DNA of 64,000 nt, from positions 3,365,521-3,429,520 of the forward strand of contig NZ_CP144125.1 of the NCBI RefSeq assembly GCF_036429475.1, given 5' to 3'. The notes beneath the pieces were generated by a model. It saw only the letters and a program-made list of their open reading frames with translations. It made no database searches and was not told the DNA's origin. The stretch comes from Halalkalicoccus sp. CGA53 (GTDB taxonomy: Archaea; Halobacteriota; Halobacteria; Halobacteriales; Halalkalicoccaceae). This document shows, one piece after another, positions 16,340 to 25,277 of this stretch; the stretch's first letter is position 1, and every line of letters starts with the position of its first letter. The translations under genes and the position numbers were made by a program.

Positions 16340-18364
16340 GTGGAGCCGAGACCCCGTACCGTTCTGATAGTCCTCCTCACGGGACTCTGTGTTCTCGTCA
16401 TGGCCGGTAGCGTCGGCCTCGCGGAGGACGCGACCAACGAGAGCACGCCGGACCACCGACACCCGGAGGAAGTAGATGAGCACGGTGACGACGCGGCAGT
16501 CTCCGCCTGGCTTCGGGAGAGACTCGAATCGTCGCTCGAAGAGAGTTCGATCCGGCTGAGCGAGGGTGAGTACGAAGAGGCACGAGAATTGATCGGTGAC
16601 GATTACGACGCGACCCTCGAACAGTACGCCGAAGTCTTAGACGAGGACGACCGACAGGCGGCAAAGGAGATCGAATCGGCACGTGACGACCAGCGAAACC
16701 TCACCGACGACGTAGAGCGGTACGATCGACTCTACGAAGAGTACCAGGAGGCACGTGACGAAGGCGATCAGCAGCGGGCGCTCGAACTCGCACGCGAGTT
16801 GGAGTCGCTTTCGTCATCGATCGAGGAGCGAAGTCGGTCTCTCGACGAACGGTACGAATCGATGAGCGAGCGGACGGGCACCGACATGAGTACCGAGCGC
16901 GAGACCGTCGACACGATACGCTCGTCCGTCGTGGACAGACAGTCCGAAGTTCGGGAAGAGGAGTTCGATGAGACCGTCCTCGATCTCGACGGCACGCCGA
17001 CGGAAGCGAGTTTCTCCGAGCCGATGACGCTCAGTGGCTCACTCACGACCGAGACGGGCGAGCCGGTCGCGAACGAGGAGATCGTCCTCGCGATCGATCA
17101 CGACGAACGGGCACCCGACCAACCGCGCCAGACGCTCTCCGCGACGACCGACGGGGCCGGCTCGTTCGACGTTGAGTACCGACCGACGACCCTCCCACTG
17201 AACGTGACCGAGATCGACGTCGAATACCTCCCGGAGTCCGGTTCGCCCTACGCTGGATCGAGCGCGAGCGTTCCGATCGATCCGACACAGACGGACGCCG
17301 ACCTCGAGATCACGGCGGTTAACGAGTCGGTGGCATTCGGAGACGAGCTCGTCGTCGACGGGACCGTGCGTGCAGGTGGCCTCGAAGCCGAAGCCGATGC
17401 CGTCCCGGTGACGGTGACCCTCGACGGCCAGACGATCGCTGAGTCTTATACGGACGAAACCGGCTCGTTCAGCGCGAACGGAACGGTCCCAACGAACGTA
17501 CCTGTGGGCGACACGGAAGTTCAGGCGACCGTCTCCCAGCAGGATCGAACACTCTCGAGTGCAACCGAGAGCGAGACGATCGCGATCGAGGAAACGCCCG
17601 CCGGGTTGACGCTGACCGCAGAGCCCGTCGCCGAGGACCGACTCTACATCCATGGACGTCTCACGACCGCGGAGGGAATCGCGCTCGCAGAACAACCGAT
17701 CGTTATCGCCATCGGCGAGCAGAGCACGACCGTCCGAACCGACGAGAACGGCGAGTACGAGGCGACCATCACCGTCCCGGAGGAAGCCGGGTCGTCGGTA
17801 ACGGTCACGGCGTACTACGGCGAGGAGGGGACGAACATCGCGGACGAGGAGGCGGAGATCGTACTCGAACTGGGTGGTGGAGACGGCGTCGGTCCGCTGG
17901 GTAGGGTCCTCGGGGTTCCACTCGACGAAAGCACCATCACCGCCGGGGCTCTCACAGTGATCCTCCTGGGCTCGGGTGGATGGCTCCTGTTCCGACGACG
18001 CGATCAGGAGGGAAGGGAACCGGTCGAGACGGCCCCCCACGAACCGGATTCCTCGAGTGATATGCGTGGCGAGATCTCACGGTCGTTGCTCGTGTTCGCC
18101 CGTGAGAACCTCGACCGTGGCGATGAACACCGGGCCGTCGAGGCTGCTTACGTCGCGGCTCGGCAGAGAATAGACCACGGTTCGAATGCGCTCACACACT
18201 GGGAGTTCTACGACGTCTGTCGGTCGAACGGGCTCGAGGCCGAGGAGGTAGACCGCCTGAAATCGCTCACCGAGCGTTTCGAACGGGCTGCGTTCTCGCC
18301 GGCCGTGATCGCGCGCTCCGATGCGGAGGGAGCGATCGACGACGCAGAGTCACTGGTATCGTAA
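16340..18364 (+). CDS. exported multidomain protein with Ig-like repeats and DUF4129-like C-terminus
   Basis: A 674-residue protein with a hydrophobic export signal at residues 6-28. A helical, highly charged coiled-coil region follows (about 45-215), then two to three beta-sandwich (Ig/CARDB-like) repeats (about 220-530; recurrent pattern T-E/D-T-GEP/SF-x-A/V). One transmembrane helix lies near 553-571. The cytoplasmic C-terminus (about 595-674) resembles DUF4129: SLLVFARENLDRGDEHRAVE. DUF4129 proteins accompany MoxR/DUF58 systems and are often fused to transglutaminase domains; no such catalytic domain is seen here. The start is GTG, divergent from the DUF58 gene. The role is probably to sense or scaffold extracellular glycan or protein partners for the MoxR module. 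Confidence 0.65.
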   Translation: MEPRPRTVLIVLLTGLCVLVMAGSVGLAEDATNESTPDHRHPEEVDEHGDDAAVSAWLRERLESSLEESSIRLSEGEYEEARELIGDDYDATLEQYAEVLDEDDRQAAKEIESARDDQRNLTDDVERYDRLYEEYQEARDEGDQQRALELARELESLSSSIEERSRSLDERYESMSERTGTDMSTERETVDTIRSSVVDRQSEVREEEFDETVLDLDGTPTEASFSEPMTLSGSLTTETGEPVANEEIVLAIDHDERAPDQPRQTLSATTDGAGSFDVEYRPTTLPLNVTEIDVEYLPESGSPYAGSSASVPIDPTQTDADLEITAVNESVAFGDELVVDGTVRAGGLEAEADAVPVTVTLDGQTIAESYTDETGSFSANGTVPTNVPVGDTEVQATVSQQDRTLSSATESETIAIEETPAGLTLTAEPVAEDRLYIHGRLTTAEGIALAEQPIVIAIGEQSTTVRTDENGEYEATITVPEEAGSSVTVTAYYGEEGTNIADEEAEIVLELGGGDGVGPLGRVLGVPLDESTITAGALTVILLGSGGWLLFRRRDQEGREPVETAPHEPDSSSDMRGEISRSLLVFARENLDRGDEHRAVEAAYVAARQRIDHGSNALTHWEFYDVCRSNGLEAEEVDRLKSLTERFERAAFSPAVIARSDAEGAIDDAESLVS

Positions 18365-18683
18365 CCAGCCATCGAATACGACGAGTCTGTCCTCGACAGC
18401 GAAAGACGACGGGGGTGTCCTTGACTGGGTGGGTGCTATACGGCCCACGCACGTTCTTTGAATCTCGAACATGGGGAACATATCAGTTCCATCGTGCCAG
18501 CGCGACGACGAGATGGTGTGGACCTCGGATTATTCGGAGAGGCCCTGCACTGGAGGCAGCGAGCGCGCCAGATCCGGATGCCTGGACGTCGTCCGATTCC
18601 GATCGATCCGAGGATCCAGGAGACGACGCCCCGGTCCGGTGTAACCGACTGACTTTTCAACACGGGGAAGATATCAGAACTGA
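18365..18683. other. intergenic region with an 18-bp direct repeat
   Basis: No gene is seen. acatggggaacatatcag (18469-18486) recurs with two mismatches as acacggggaagatatcag (18660-18677). The second copy ends 6 nt before the ATG of the DUF1616 gene, so the first may mark a duplicated promoter/leader or an operator pair. Confidence 0.4.
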
Positions 18684-19691
18684 ATGGACCGCCGGAATCT
18701 CCGCTTGCTGTTGCCGGAGCCGATACGGACGTTGTCGGCGGACCTCGCAGTCGTCGTAGTCCTGACGCTCCTGACGGTAGTAGTCACCACGGTTCCGGTC
18801 ATCAGAGAGACGCCGATTCGGATCCTCCTCGGCCTGCCCTTTCTCCTCTTTCTTCCGGGGTACGCGTTCGTCGCGGCGCTCTTCCCGGAGGCGGGCTCGC
18901 CGTCGGGCGTCGACGAAGAGGCGCGAACCGAGGACCGGGGCATCGACGGGATCGAGCGCATTGCGCTCGCCTTCGGGATGAGCATCGCGCTCGTCCCCCT
19001 GCTGGGACTCGCGCTCAACTTTACGCCGTGGGGGATCGCGCTCGGACCGATCCTGCTCGCGGTGAGCGGGCTCACACTGCTCTGTGTCGCGGTCGCAGCG
19101 AAGCGTCGGCGTGCGCTACCACCCGAAGAACGGTTTACGGTCCCGTGGCGGGGATGGATCGCCGCGGGGCGTACGGAGATGTTCGAACCGGACGATCGCG
19201 TGGATGCCGCATTGAACGTTGTGGTCGTACTGGCGGTCGTACTCGCGCTCGCGAGCGTCGGCTTCGCTGTCGCCTTCCCCCAGTCAGGTGAGCAGTTCAC
19301 CGAGTTCTACCTCCTCACCGAGGAGGACGACGGCGATCTGATCGCCGCGGACTATCCCGAGGAGTTCGTCCAGGGTGAGACGCAGTCGCTCGTCGTCGGA
19401 ATCGAGAACAACGAGCACGAATCGGTCGAGTACACGGTGGTGATCCAGCTCGAACGGGTCGACGGCGAGGGCAACGAAACCGAGGTGGTCGAACGCGAGG
19501 AACTCGATCGGTTCGAGGAATCACTCGCCCATAACGAGAGCGTGCACAGGACCCAGGATGTCACGCCGACGATGACCGGCGAGGAGCTCAGGCTCACCTT
19601 CCTGCTTTATGACGGCGAGGTGCCCGAAGAGCCCACGCGCGAGAACGCGTATCGTGACCTCCACCTCTGGATCGACGTCGAGGAGGTCTGA
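18684..19691 (+). CDS. DUF1616 family membrane protein
   Basis: A 335-residue protein. The N-terminal half has four hydrophobic helices, including the DUF1616 hallmark around LLGLPFLLFLPGYAFVAALF (residues 48-67), and a further helix near 172-195. The C-terminal half is an acidic extracellular beta-domain (EEFVQGETQSLVVGIENNEH and onward) ending WIDVEEV. In archaea DUF1616 proteins lie in surface-glycan or MoxR-type loci, and the function is unknown. The last 45 codons are duplicated, in broken form, 1.1 kb downstream (20797-20935) beyond a VapBC pair. Confidence 0.8.
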   Translation: MDRRNLRLLLPEPIRTLSADLAVVVVLTLLTVVVTTVPVIRETPIRILLGLPFLLFLPGYAFVAALFPEAGSPSGVDEEARTEDRGIDGIERIALAFGMSIALVPLLGLALNFTPWGIALGPILLAVSGLTLLCVAVAAKRRRALPPEERFTVPWRGWIAAGRTEMFEPDDRVDAALNVVVVLAVVLALASVGFAVAFPQSGEQFTEFYLLTEEDDGDLIAADYPEEFVQGETQSLVVGIENNEHESVEYTVVIQLERVDGEGNETEVVEREELDRFEESLAHNESVHRTQDVTPTMTGEELRLTFLLYDGEVPEEPTRENAYRDLHLWIDVEEV

Positions 19692-19968
19692 CCGGGTGTG
19701 AACTGCCCGGTGGATCGAAACCCTCCATTCGAAGCGAAGGTATGGTGAACACGCCCGGGCGGAGAAACACGACCGCTCGGAAGCCGTGTTTCCCGTCGAC
19801 GGTACGGGCTCTCCGAGCTCCAGCGCGACGCGAGCTGTGCGGTCATTTGGGCTCTGTCGTCCGGAATTCGATCGAGAAGTGGTTCCGAACGCTCGCGATG
19901 CTGTTCGACCGGTTTCTTCGGACGTGGATGGGGTCGTTGACGGGTTGTGCGTCGCAGATGGAGGAGTG

Positions 19969-20364
19969 TCAATACTCCTCGACGTCGATGACACGTTTCG
20001 TTTCTGGGTGTGTGAAATCTCCATCCACAGAAACAACTGGGGCATCTAACTCCCGGCTGACTGCCGCGATCAGTGCATCCATCCCATCGAGATACGGTCC
20101 CTCCGGACCGATCTCATCCGTGATTTCCGCCGCAGCGATCGCTGATTGCTTATCGACGTCGTAGACGTCTCCCCACGCCAGTTTTTCAATGGCTTCGGTA
20201 ACGTCGGCATCGGGAAGATTACCGACGCCGACGAGAGCCTCTGCATAGGCCGGGACGGGCATTACCCACCGCTCGTCTCGACCACCCTCCGCTGCGTAGA
20301 ACTCTTCTGTGGATCGCTCTCCGTTCAAATAGTCGATGAGAAAGCTCGCGTCCAGGACCTTCAT
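19969..20364 (-). CDS. vapC: VapC-type PIN-domain toxin
   Basis: A 131-residue PIN-domain ribonuclease. Acidic active-site residues are visible: D5 in KVLDASFLIDYLNG, E43 in AYAEALVG, and the D-x-x-D pattern in LDGMDALIAAV with VVSVDGDF near the end. The longer open frame to 20760 is not used; the ATG at 20364 overlaps the stop of the antitoxin gene by 4 bp. VapC toxins cleave tRNA or other RNA when released from their antitoxin. The pair is inserted between a DUF1616 gene and a broken copy of that gene's end. Confidence 0.85.
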   Translation of the reverse strand: MKVLDASFLIDYLNGERSTEEFYAAEGGRDERWVMPVPAYAEALVGVGNLPDADVTEAIEKLAWGDVYDVDKQSAIAAAEITDEIGPEGPYLDGMDALIAAVSRELDAPVVSVDGDFTHPETKRVIDVEEY

Positions 20365-20609
20365 GCGCTCTCGTCGGCGAGTCGTCGCATTCGGTCTTTC
20401 CGTCTTTCCTTTGCCGTTCGTCGTGCTTCGCGGATACTCTCGGCCTGGTCGTCGGAGAGCATCCCGAACCCATCGTAGAAATCGACCTCGGGTTTCTCCT
20501 CGAAGACCCGTTCGAGGACGTCGTTGTAACTCTCGCCCTCCCGCCGTCGGCGCTCGATCTCGCGTTTCACCGCTTTGCTCACCCGAATCTGCTCGTCGGC
20601 AACGCCCAT
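20361..20609 (-). CDS. vapB: VapB-type antitoxin
   Basis: An 82-residue protein starting MGVADEQIRVSKAVKREIER, a ribbon-helix-helix-like or AbrB-like DNA-binding segment typical of haloarchaeal VapB proteins. A basic/acidic helical tail (EARRTAKERRKDRMRRLADE) follows and would wrap the toxin. The frame is open 18 codons upstream, but the ATG at 20609 gives the usual family N-terminus. It overlaps vapC by 4 bp (ATGA), so the antitoxin is translated first. Autoregulation by the toxin-antitoxin complex is expected from the family. Confidence 0.75.
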   Translation of the reverse strand: MGVADEQIRVSKAVKREIERRRREGESYNDVLERVFEEKPEVDFYDGFGMLSDDQAESIREARRTAKERRKDRMRRLADESA

Positions 20610-20796
20610 TACGCGTTGACGTTCGGCGTTGACGCACGTGTGTCTTTCGGTCGTTTTGGCCACTCCTCAGTACGCTCTTGTGGCGGAGATTGTTGAGGTA
20701 TTCTGAAGGGTAGCGGTGGTTCAAGCGATTCCGGTCGATAGCGGGGTTCCTACAGTACACGAATCGTGGCAGATGGCGAGCCCACGCGTCGACTAC

Positions 20797-20935
20797 GAGG
20801 TCACTCCGACTATGACCGGCGAGGACCTCAGATTGAGATTCCTACTCTACGATGGCGAGGTGCCCGAAGAGCCCACACGCGAGAACGCGTAATCGCGACC
20901 TCCACCTTTGGGTCGACGTCGAAGCGGACTCGTAG
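20797..20935 (+). pseudogene. broken duplicate of the DUF1616 gene 3' end
   Basis: The segment repeats codons for TPTMTGEDLRLRFLLYDGEV and PEEPTRENA of the gene at 18684-19691. It then suffers a 1-bp insertion (gcgtaatcgc against gcgtatcgtg) that creates an immediate stop; the remaining nucleotides still match the parent up to the end of its reading frame. It is therefore a relic of a second DUF1616 copy, or of a duplication that accompanied insertion of the vapBC pair between the two copies. Confidence 0.75.
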
Positions 20936-21141
20936 AGCCGACCGGATTCGACGAGAGGTACCGCGCCCACCCGGACGGGTAATTCGTACTGAGGGGTCGA
21001 AGTGAGAGACTCTCGAACGAGTTTCAGTCGTGGGTCACGGATTCCGGTAAGATAATACTAGCAAATTCAGTCTAAATCTTATTGTTTAAGTGTATAGAGT
21101 AGTTACTCTCTAGTCATGTCCCATCCAATAGAATGGACAAG

Positions 21142-21148
21142 TATATAT
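21142..21148 (+). promoter_or_regulatory. TATA box of the GT2 operon
   Basis: TATATAT lies in an AT-rich stretch, centred 26 nt before an ATG at 21171 that opens a seven-codon frame. This places the probable transcription start at that ATG. Confidence 0.45.
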
Positions 21149-21170
21149 TACCACACTACAGTAATTGCTA

Positions 21171-21194
21171 ATGAATATCCGGATTAATATATGA
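21171..21194 (+). CDS. putative seven-codon leader cistron
   Basis: ATG at the expected transcription start opens MNIRINI followed by TGA. The TGA overlaps the ATG of the next frame at 21191 (ATGA), giving a chain of coupled starts that ends at the GT2 gene. Whether it is translated cannot be judged from sequence alone. Confidence 0.25.
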   Translation: MNIRINI

Positions 21195-21466
21195 CCGAGA
21201 GTTTGCAACGAGGGGGGCGGACCGAGGATTCGGCCCCCGTCCACCCGAACGATCGTCTGCCGTACGGCGCTACCGAGGGGGTAGTGTACGCCGAGCGTAC
21301 GGTCGGCGGGGTCGTCCCCGCAGTTGTAGAAACGGGACCCAATGGGGTTGCACTCCGGGGGATCTCCGACCGTATCGCTCGTTCGGGCGCGTGCACCGGG
21401 CGAGCTACCGGTGGGAGTCAGGTCCGATCTCCCAGGATCACGGTTCGAGCGAGGGAGTTACCATGA
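21191..21466 (+). CDS. hypothetical protein upstream of the GT2 gene
   Basis: A 91-residue frame with no recognised domain. It is kept because its codons are GC-rich at third positions like its neighbours, its ATG is coupled to the seven-codon leader frame, and its TGA overlaps the GT2 ATG at 21463 (ATGA). It could instead be a leader region of the GT2 transcript that happens to be open. Confidence 0.35.
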   Translation: MTESLQRGGRTEDSAPVHPNDRLPYGATEGVVYAERTVGGVVPAVVETGPNGVALRGISDRIARSGACTGRATGGSQVRSPRITVRARELP

Positions 21467-22461
21467 GCGAACAGATTGAAAGCGTCCTACAGGAGCGAGT
21501 CGCAGACGTCCCCTCAGTACGGGACGTGCTACAGGAAACGGCCGACCCCGAGGCCGTCGAGGAGCGGGTGATCATCGGAGTTCCCGCGTACAACGAGGAG
21601 ATCGGGATTGGGAGCGTGGTGCTCGCCACGCAGCAGCACGCGGATCGGGTCGTCGTCGTCGACGACGGGAGCAGCGACGAGACGTCGCGGATCGCGCGAC
21701 TGGCCGGGGCGGAGGTTCTCGAACACGAGACCAACTACGGCAAGGGGAAGGCCGTTCGGACGCTGTTCGAGCACCTCCAGTCCGAGGAGTTCGACGCATT
21801 CGTGATGATCGACGGCGATGGACAGCACACCGCCGAGAACCTCCCGGAGGTCGTCGAACCCGTCCTGAACGGCGATGCCGACATCGTCATCGGGAGTCGG
21901 TATCTCGAGTTCGACGGCGAGGATGAGACCCCACGCTACCGACGGTTCGGTCAACAGGTGCTCGACAGGCTGACCGGTCGGGCGTCGGGAGCCGATCTGA
22001 CCGACACCCAAAGCGGGTTCCGTGCGTTCACCCCCGACGCGGTGACGAGCCTCGACCTGCGATCGGACGGGATGACCGTCGAGAGCGAGATGATCGACTC
22101 AGCAGTCAGAGAGGAGCTGACGATCGAGGAGCGTCCGATCTCGGTGCGGTATGAGGGGGTCGACGGGCAGACGCTCAACCCGATGCATCACGGTCTCTCG
22201 GTCACCCTCTTCGTCCTGAAGATGATACGCGACCGTCATCCGCTGGTGTTCTTCGGTCTCCCCGGGCTTGTGTTGTTGCTCGCGGGGACGGGCGTCGGCC
22301 TCCACTCGGCGATCGTCTACCAGAGCACCGGGGTGTTTCACTCCTGGCGAGTGCTCGTCGCGGGGCTCGTCACCATCATCGGCTTCCTGGGCGTGTTCTG
22401 TGGGCTGATCCTGAACCGGATCTCGAATATGATCTCGGAGCTCAAGGTGGAACTCGGATGA
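21463..22461 (+). CDS. GT2 glycosyltransferase, dolichol-phosphate-sugar synthase type
   Basis: A 332-residue protein. The GT-A catalytic domain (about residues 22-240) has IIGVPAYNEE at its start, VVVDDGSSDET (nucleotide binding), and MIDGDGQH, the DxD-type metal motif. DTQSGFRAF is characteristic of dolichol-phosphate mannose/glucose synthases. Two C-terminal transmembrane helices (about 254-276 and 292-316) anchor it. Such enzymes move a sugar from a nucleotide to dolichyl phosphate at the cytoplasmic face, the first or last donor step in archaeal N-glycosylation (compare AglJ/AglD-type proteins). It opens the first glycan gene block. Confidence 0.82.
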   Translation: MSEQIESVLQERVADVPSVRDVLQETADPEAVEERVIIGVPAYNEEIGIGSVVLATQQHADRVVVVDDGSSDETSRIARLAGAEVLEHETNYGKGKAVRTLFEHLQSEEFDAFVMIDGDGQHTAENLPEVVEPVLNGDADIVIGSRYLEFDGEDETPRYRRFGQQVLDRLTGRASGADLTDTQSGFRAFTPDAVTSLDLRSDGMTVESEMIDSAVREELTIEERPISVRYEGVDGQTLNPMHHGLSVTLFVLKMIRDRHPLVFFGLPGLVLLLAGTGVGLHSAIVYQSTGVFHSWRVLVAGLVTIIGFLGVFCGLILNRISNMISELKVELG

Positions 22462-22520
22462 CTGCGTCGTCGGTCCGTCTCGTGTCGAAAGTTGGAACTC
22501 GGTCCTATGAGCGTTAGAGA

Positions 22521-23714
22521 ATGAGCAGCAGTCAACAATCCCTCGCGACGTCCAGGGAGGATCCGACCGAATCGATACCGGTGGGGAGTGACGAGCCACT
22601 CAAAATTCTGCGAGTGGCGAGTGATCTGTACCCGGAGGTAATGGGTGGGTTGAGCCTCCACGTTCACGAGATGTCCCGTCTCCAGGCCGAGTGGGGTCAC
22701 GATGTAACCGTGTTAACATCTGATCACGGCAATCGCGGGCTTCCCTCAAAAGAGAAACGAGATGGATACGAACTGATTCGGCATCGAGAGGTCGTCAGTC
22801 CACTAGATAATACGATAACTCCGGGGATCGCTCTGACGGTTTGGAAACTGGCGGATGAATACGATATAATTCATGCGCATTCACATCTATTCTTCTCAAC
22901 GGATATCGTCGCAGCGCTCAATAGAACCCTTGAAACACCGTTGGTCATTACCAATCATGGCTTAATATCGCAGACGGCACCAAAATGGGTGCAAAAAGTG
23001 TTTATCCCAACGGTTGCAACGTTCACGCTGAATTCGGCTGATAGAGTCTTATGCTACACGGAAACTGATAAACATCGTCTACGAGAGCGGGATGTCAATA
23101 CAGCGGTCAGCGTCATTCATAACGGTATTAATTGTGAGAAGTTCATTCCACGAGAGACGGAGAACTCTAAAAATCCGCAAATTCTGTTCGTAGGCCGGCT
23201 GAAACCCGGGAAAGGAGTCGATAATCTTCTAATTGCATTTGAGGATGTAGTTGAGAAGATTCCACAAAGTACGTTGAAAATCGTCGGTAATGGGCCACTT
23301 CGAAATGAATTAATTCAGAAGGCGAAAACAAGCGGAATATCATCACAGGTTCAGTTCGTGGGCCAAGTTCTAAATGACCGAATGCCCGAGATCTATGCCG
23401 AAAGTGATGTCTTTGCTCTGCCTAGTATGAATGAGGGGCTACCGCGTACGGTACTTGAAGCGATGGCTTGTAGTATACCCGTAGTAACTTCTTCTCTTCC
23501 GCAACTGGAGCCCTTAGTCGATACAGCTGGATTCGTTGTTGATCCCAAGGCACCTGATCAACTCGCAGATAGTCTCTTAGATCTACTTGAGCATCCTGAT
23601 AAACGGGAGCGAATGGGAGCTGCTGGGAGAAAGAAAGTTGAGCGGAACTACTCTTGGCAGGAAACAGTACGAAGAACAAACGAGACCTATACTGAACTCA
23701 TAAATGATAGCTGA
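22521..23714 (+). CDS. GT4 family glycosyltransferase
   Basis: A 397-residue GT-B fold enzyme. The N-terminal domain begins LKILRVASDLYPEVMGGLSL with the glycine loop that binds acceptor. The C-terminal domain has ILFVGRLKPGKGVDNLL and the GT4 catalytic signature SMNEGLPRTVLEAMACSIPV with the E-x7-E pattern. It is about 37 bp shorter in its upstream gap than a typical transcription unit, so co-transcription with GT2 is likely. It is clearly related to the gene at 41445-42575 (same opening, same YPEV and HVH-MSR-Q motifs), marking two paralogous glycan blocks. Third positions are less GC-rich than in the MoxR region. Confidence 0.85.
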   Translation: MSSSQQSLATSREDPTESIPVGSDEPLKILRVASDLYPEVMGGLSLHVHEMSRLQAEWGHDVTVLTSDHGNRGLPSKEKRDGYELIRHREVVSPLDNTITPGIALTVWKLADEYDIIHAHSHLFFSTDIVAALNRTLETPLVITNHGLISQTAPKWVQKVFIPTVATFTLNSADRVLCYTETDKHRLRERDVNTAVSVIHNGINCEKFIPRETENSKNPQILFVGRLKPGKGVDNLLIAFEDVVEKIPQSTLKIVGNGPLRNELIQKAKTSGISSQVQFVGQVLNDRMPEIYAESDVFALPSMNEGLPRTVLEAMACSIPVVTSSLPQLEPLVDTAGFVVDPKAPDQLADSLLDLLEHPDKRERMGAAGRKKVERNYSWQETVRRTNETYTELINDS

Positions 23715-23818
23715 AGTCAACGAACTGCACTGATGATCCTCATGAGAGTACCAATCTCTGTGAATGGACTTAAAGTCAATAGGATTAACTCGAACTATTT
23801 CATCAGAGCTCTTAACTT

Positions 23819-25273
23819 ATGACAAATGTCGCCATAATAGTAATGGACACCGCTCGGTATGACGAATCGTTCGGGCCAACGGCTCCTCCCAACATATCTC
23901 ATGCTTGTGAAAACGGAACTGCATTTACTGCTGCCTTTTCTGCAGCACCATGGACGTTACCTTCTCACGCGAGTATCTTTTCCGGCCAGTATCCGTCAAA
24001 ACACGGCTCAAATGCTACCGCGAAACGGTTTAACCCCAATGTACCAAGCGTTGTTGAGGTTCTTAATGACGCTTCATATGAGACCGTTGCCGTCTCCAAC
24101 AATACGTGGATTAGCGGCGAATTCGGCTTTGATCGTGGATTCAACGAATTTAGAAAGAACTGGCAGTACGTCCAAACTGATGCTGATCCCGTCAAGATCG
24201 CACGCGAATACAACGGTACAGAGCGATGGCTGCAGCTCGCAAAGCATATCTTCGACGGAAATCCGCCGCTCAATGCTTTCAACGCACTTTATGCCCTCTT
24301 CCAACATCGTCAAGGGTTTGACGACGGGGCAAAGCGAACCAATGATTGGATAGACCAGTGGTTGGCTGAACGTGATGATTCGGATCCGTTCTTCCTCTTT
24401 GTGAACTACTTGGAACCGCATCTCGAATATAAGCCACCTCAGGAGTATACTGAAGAATTCCTGCCAGACGGTGTGAACTTTAAAGAAGCCATGCAAGTTG
24501 AGCAGGACGCGTTCCGATATATCGCAGGAGATCTTGAGATGTCCAGTCGCGATTTCGAAATTCTCAGAGCGCTGTATCGAGGTGAGATCGCCTATTTAGA
24601 TGCACGGCTCGGTGAACTCCAGGACCATCTGAAACAAGCTGGAGAGTGGGAAGATACTGTTTTCGTTATTGTCGGCGATCACGGTGAGAACATCGGTGAT
24701 CATGGACTGATGGATCACCAGTACTGTCTCTATGATACCTTGGTCCATGTCCCACTCGTCATTCAAGGGGGAGCCTTTACCGAGGGAGACGATTGCGACG
24801 ACCTCGTGCAGTTGACCGACCTTGCTCCTACACTGCTAGATGCTGCCGACATCGAAGCGCCCGAATTCAGAGAGCAGATACAGGGCCGTTCGTTCTATCC
24901 CTCATCTACTACCCCATCGCGTGAGTATATTTACGCGGAGTACATGGCAGCACAACCGTCGATGGAGGCACTCGAAAAACGCCTTTCTACCGTGAGAGAG
25001 GATGCCTATGACTACGACCGCTCGTTACGTACTATCCGAAGTGAGGAGTGGAAGCTCATTCGCGGGTCCGATGGTACACGAGAACTGTATCGGGTAGAAA
25101 GAGATGAGGGAGAGATTGACAACTGTGCCGACGACTATCCAGAGCAGGTTGACCGCCTCGAAAGCCAGTTGGATCAATGGCTCGAATCGTTCTCCCCCGG
25201 AACGACCAATACCGACGCAGCGATGGATCAGGAAACGAAGGATCGGCTAGAGGACCTCGGCTATCTACAGTAA
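23819..25273 (+). CDS. sulfatase-fold hydrolase (alkaline phosphatase superfamily)
   Basis: A 484-residue protein of the sulfatase family. It opens NVAIIVMDTARYD (first metal ligands). The active-site region AAPWTLPSHASIFSGQYPSKH has serine/alanine where the modified Cys/Ser of sulfatases sits, with conserved S-H-x-S-x-F-S-G-x-x-P. VIVGDHGENIGDHGL supplies the late metal ligands, and EEWKLIR-like text (SEEWKLI) lies near the C-terminus. In haloarchaeal glycan loci these enzymes may remove or transfer sulfate or phosphate-linked groups. No signal peptide is seen, so cytoplasmic action is likely. A broken relative with the same motifs is at 43750-44151. Confidence 0.8.
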   Translation: MTNVAIIVMDTARYDESFGPTAPPNISHACENGTAFTAAFSAAPWTLPSHASIFSGQYPSKHGSNATAKRFNPNVPSVVEVLNDASYETVAVSNNTWISGEFGFDRGFNEFRKNWQYVQTDADPVKIAREYNGTERWLQLAKHIFDGNPPLNAFNALYALFQHRQGFDDGAKRTNDWIDQWLAERDDSDPFFLFVNYLEPHLEYKPPQEYTEEFLPDGVNFKEAMQVEQDAFRYIAGDLEMSSRDFEILRALYRGEIAYLDARLGELQDHLKQAGEWEDTVFVIVGDHGENIGDHGLMDHQYCLYDTLVHVPLVIQGGAFTEGDDCDDLVQLTDLAPTLLDAADIEAPEFREQIQGRSFYPSSTTPSREYIYAEYMAAQPSMEALEKRLSTVREDAYDYDRSLRTIRSEEWKLIRGSDGTRELYRVERDEGEIDNCADDYPEQVDRLESQLDQWLESFSPGTTNTDAAMDQETKDRLEDLGYLQ

Positions 25274-25277
25274 GACT

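Noticed and set aside
17039-18040. 333-codon minus-strand frame opposite the Ig-repeat protein
   Set aside because: Antisense shadow with arginine/glycine bias. The plus strand has a signal peptide, repeats and a DUF4129-like end.
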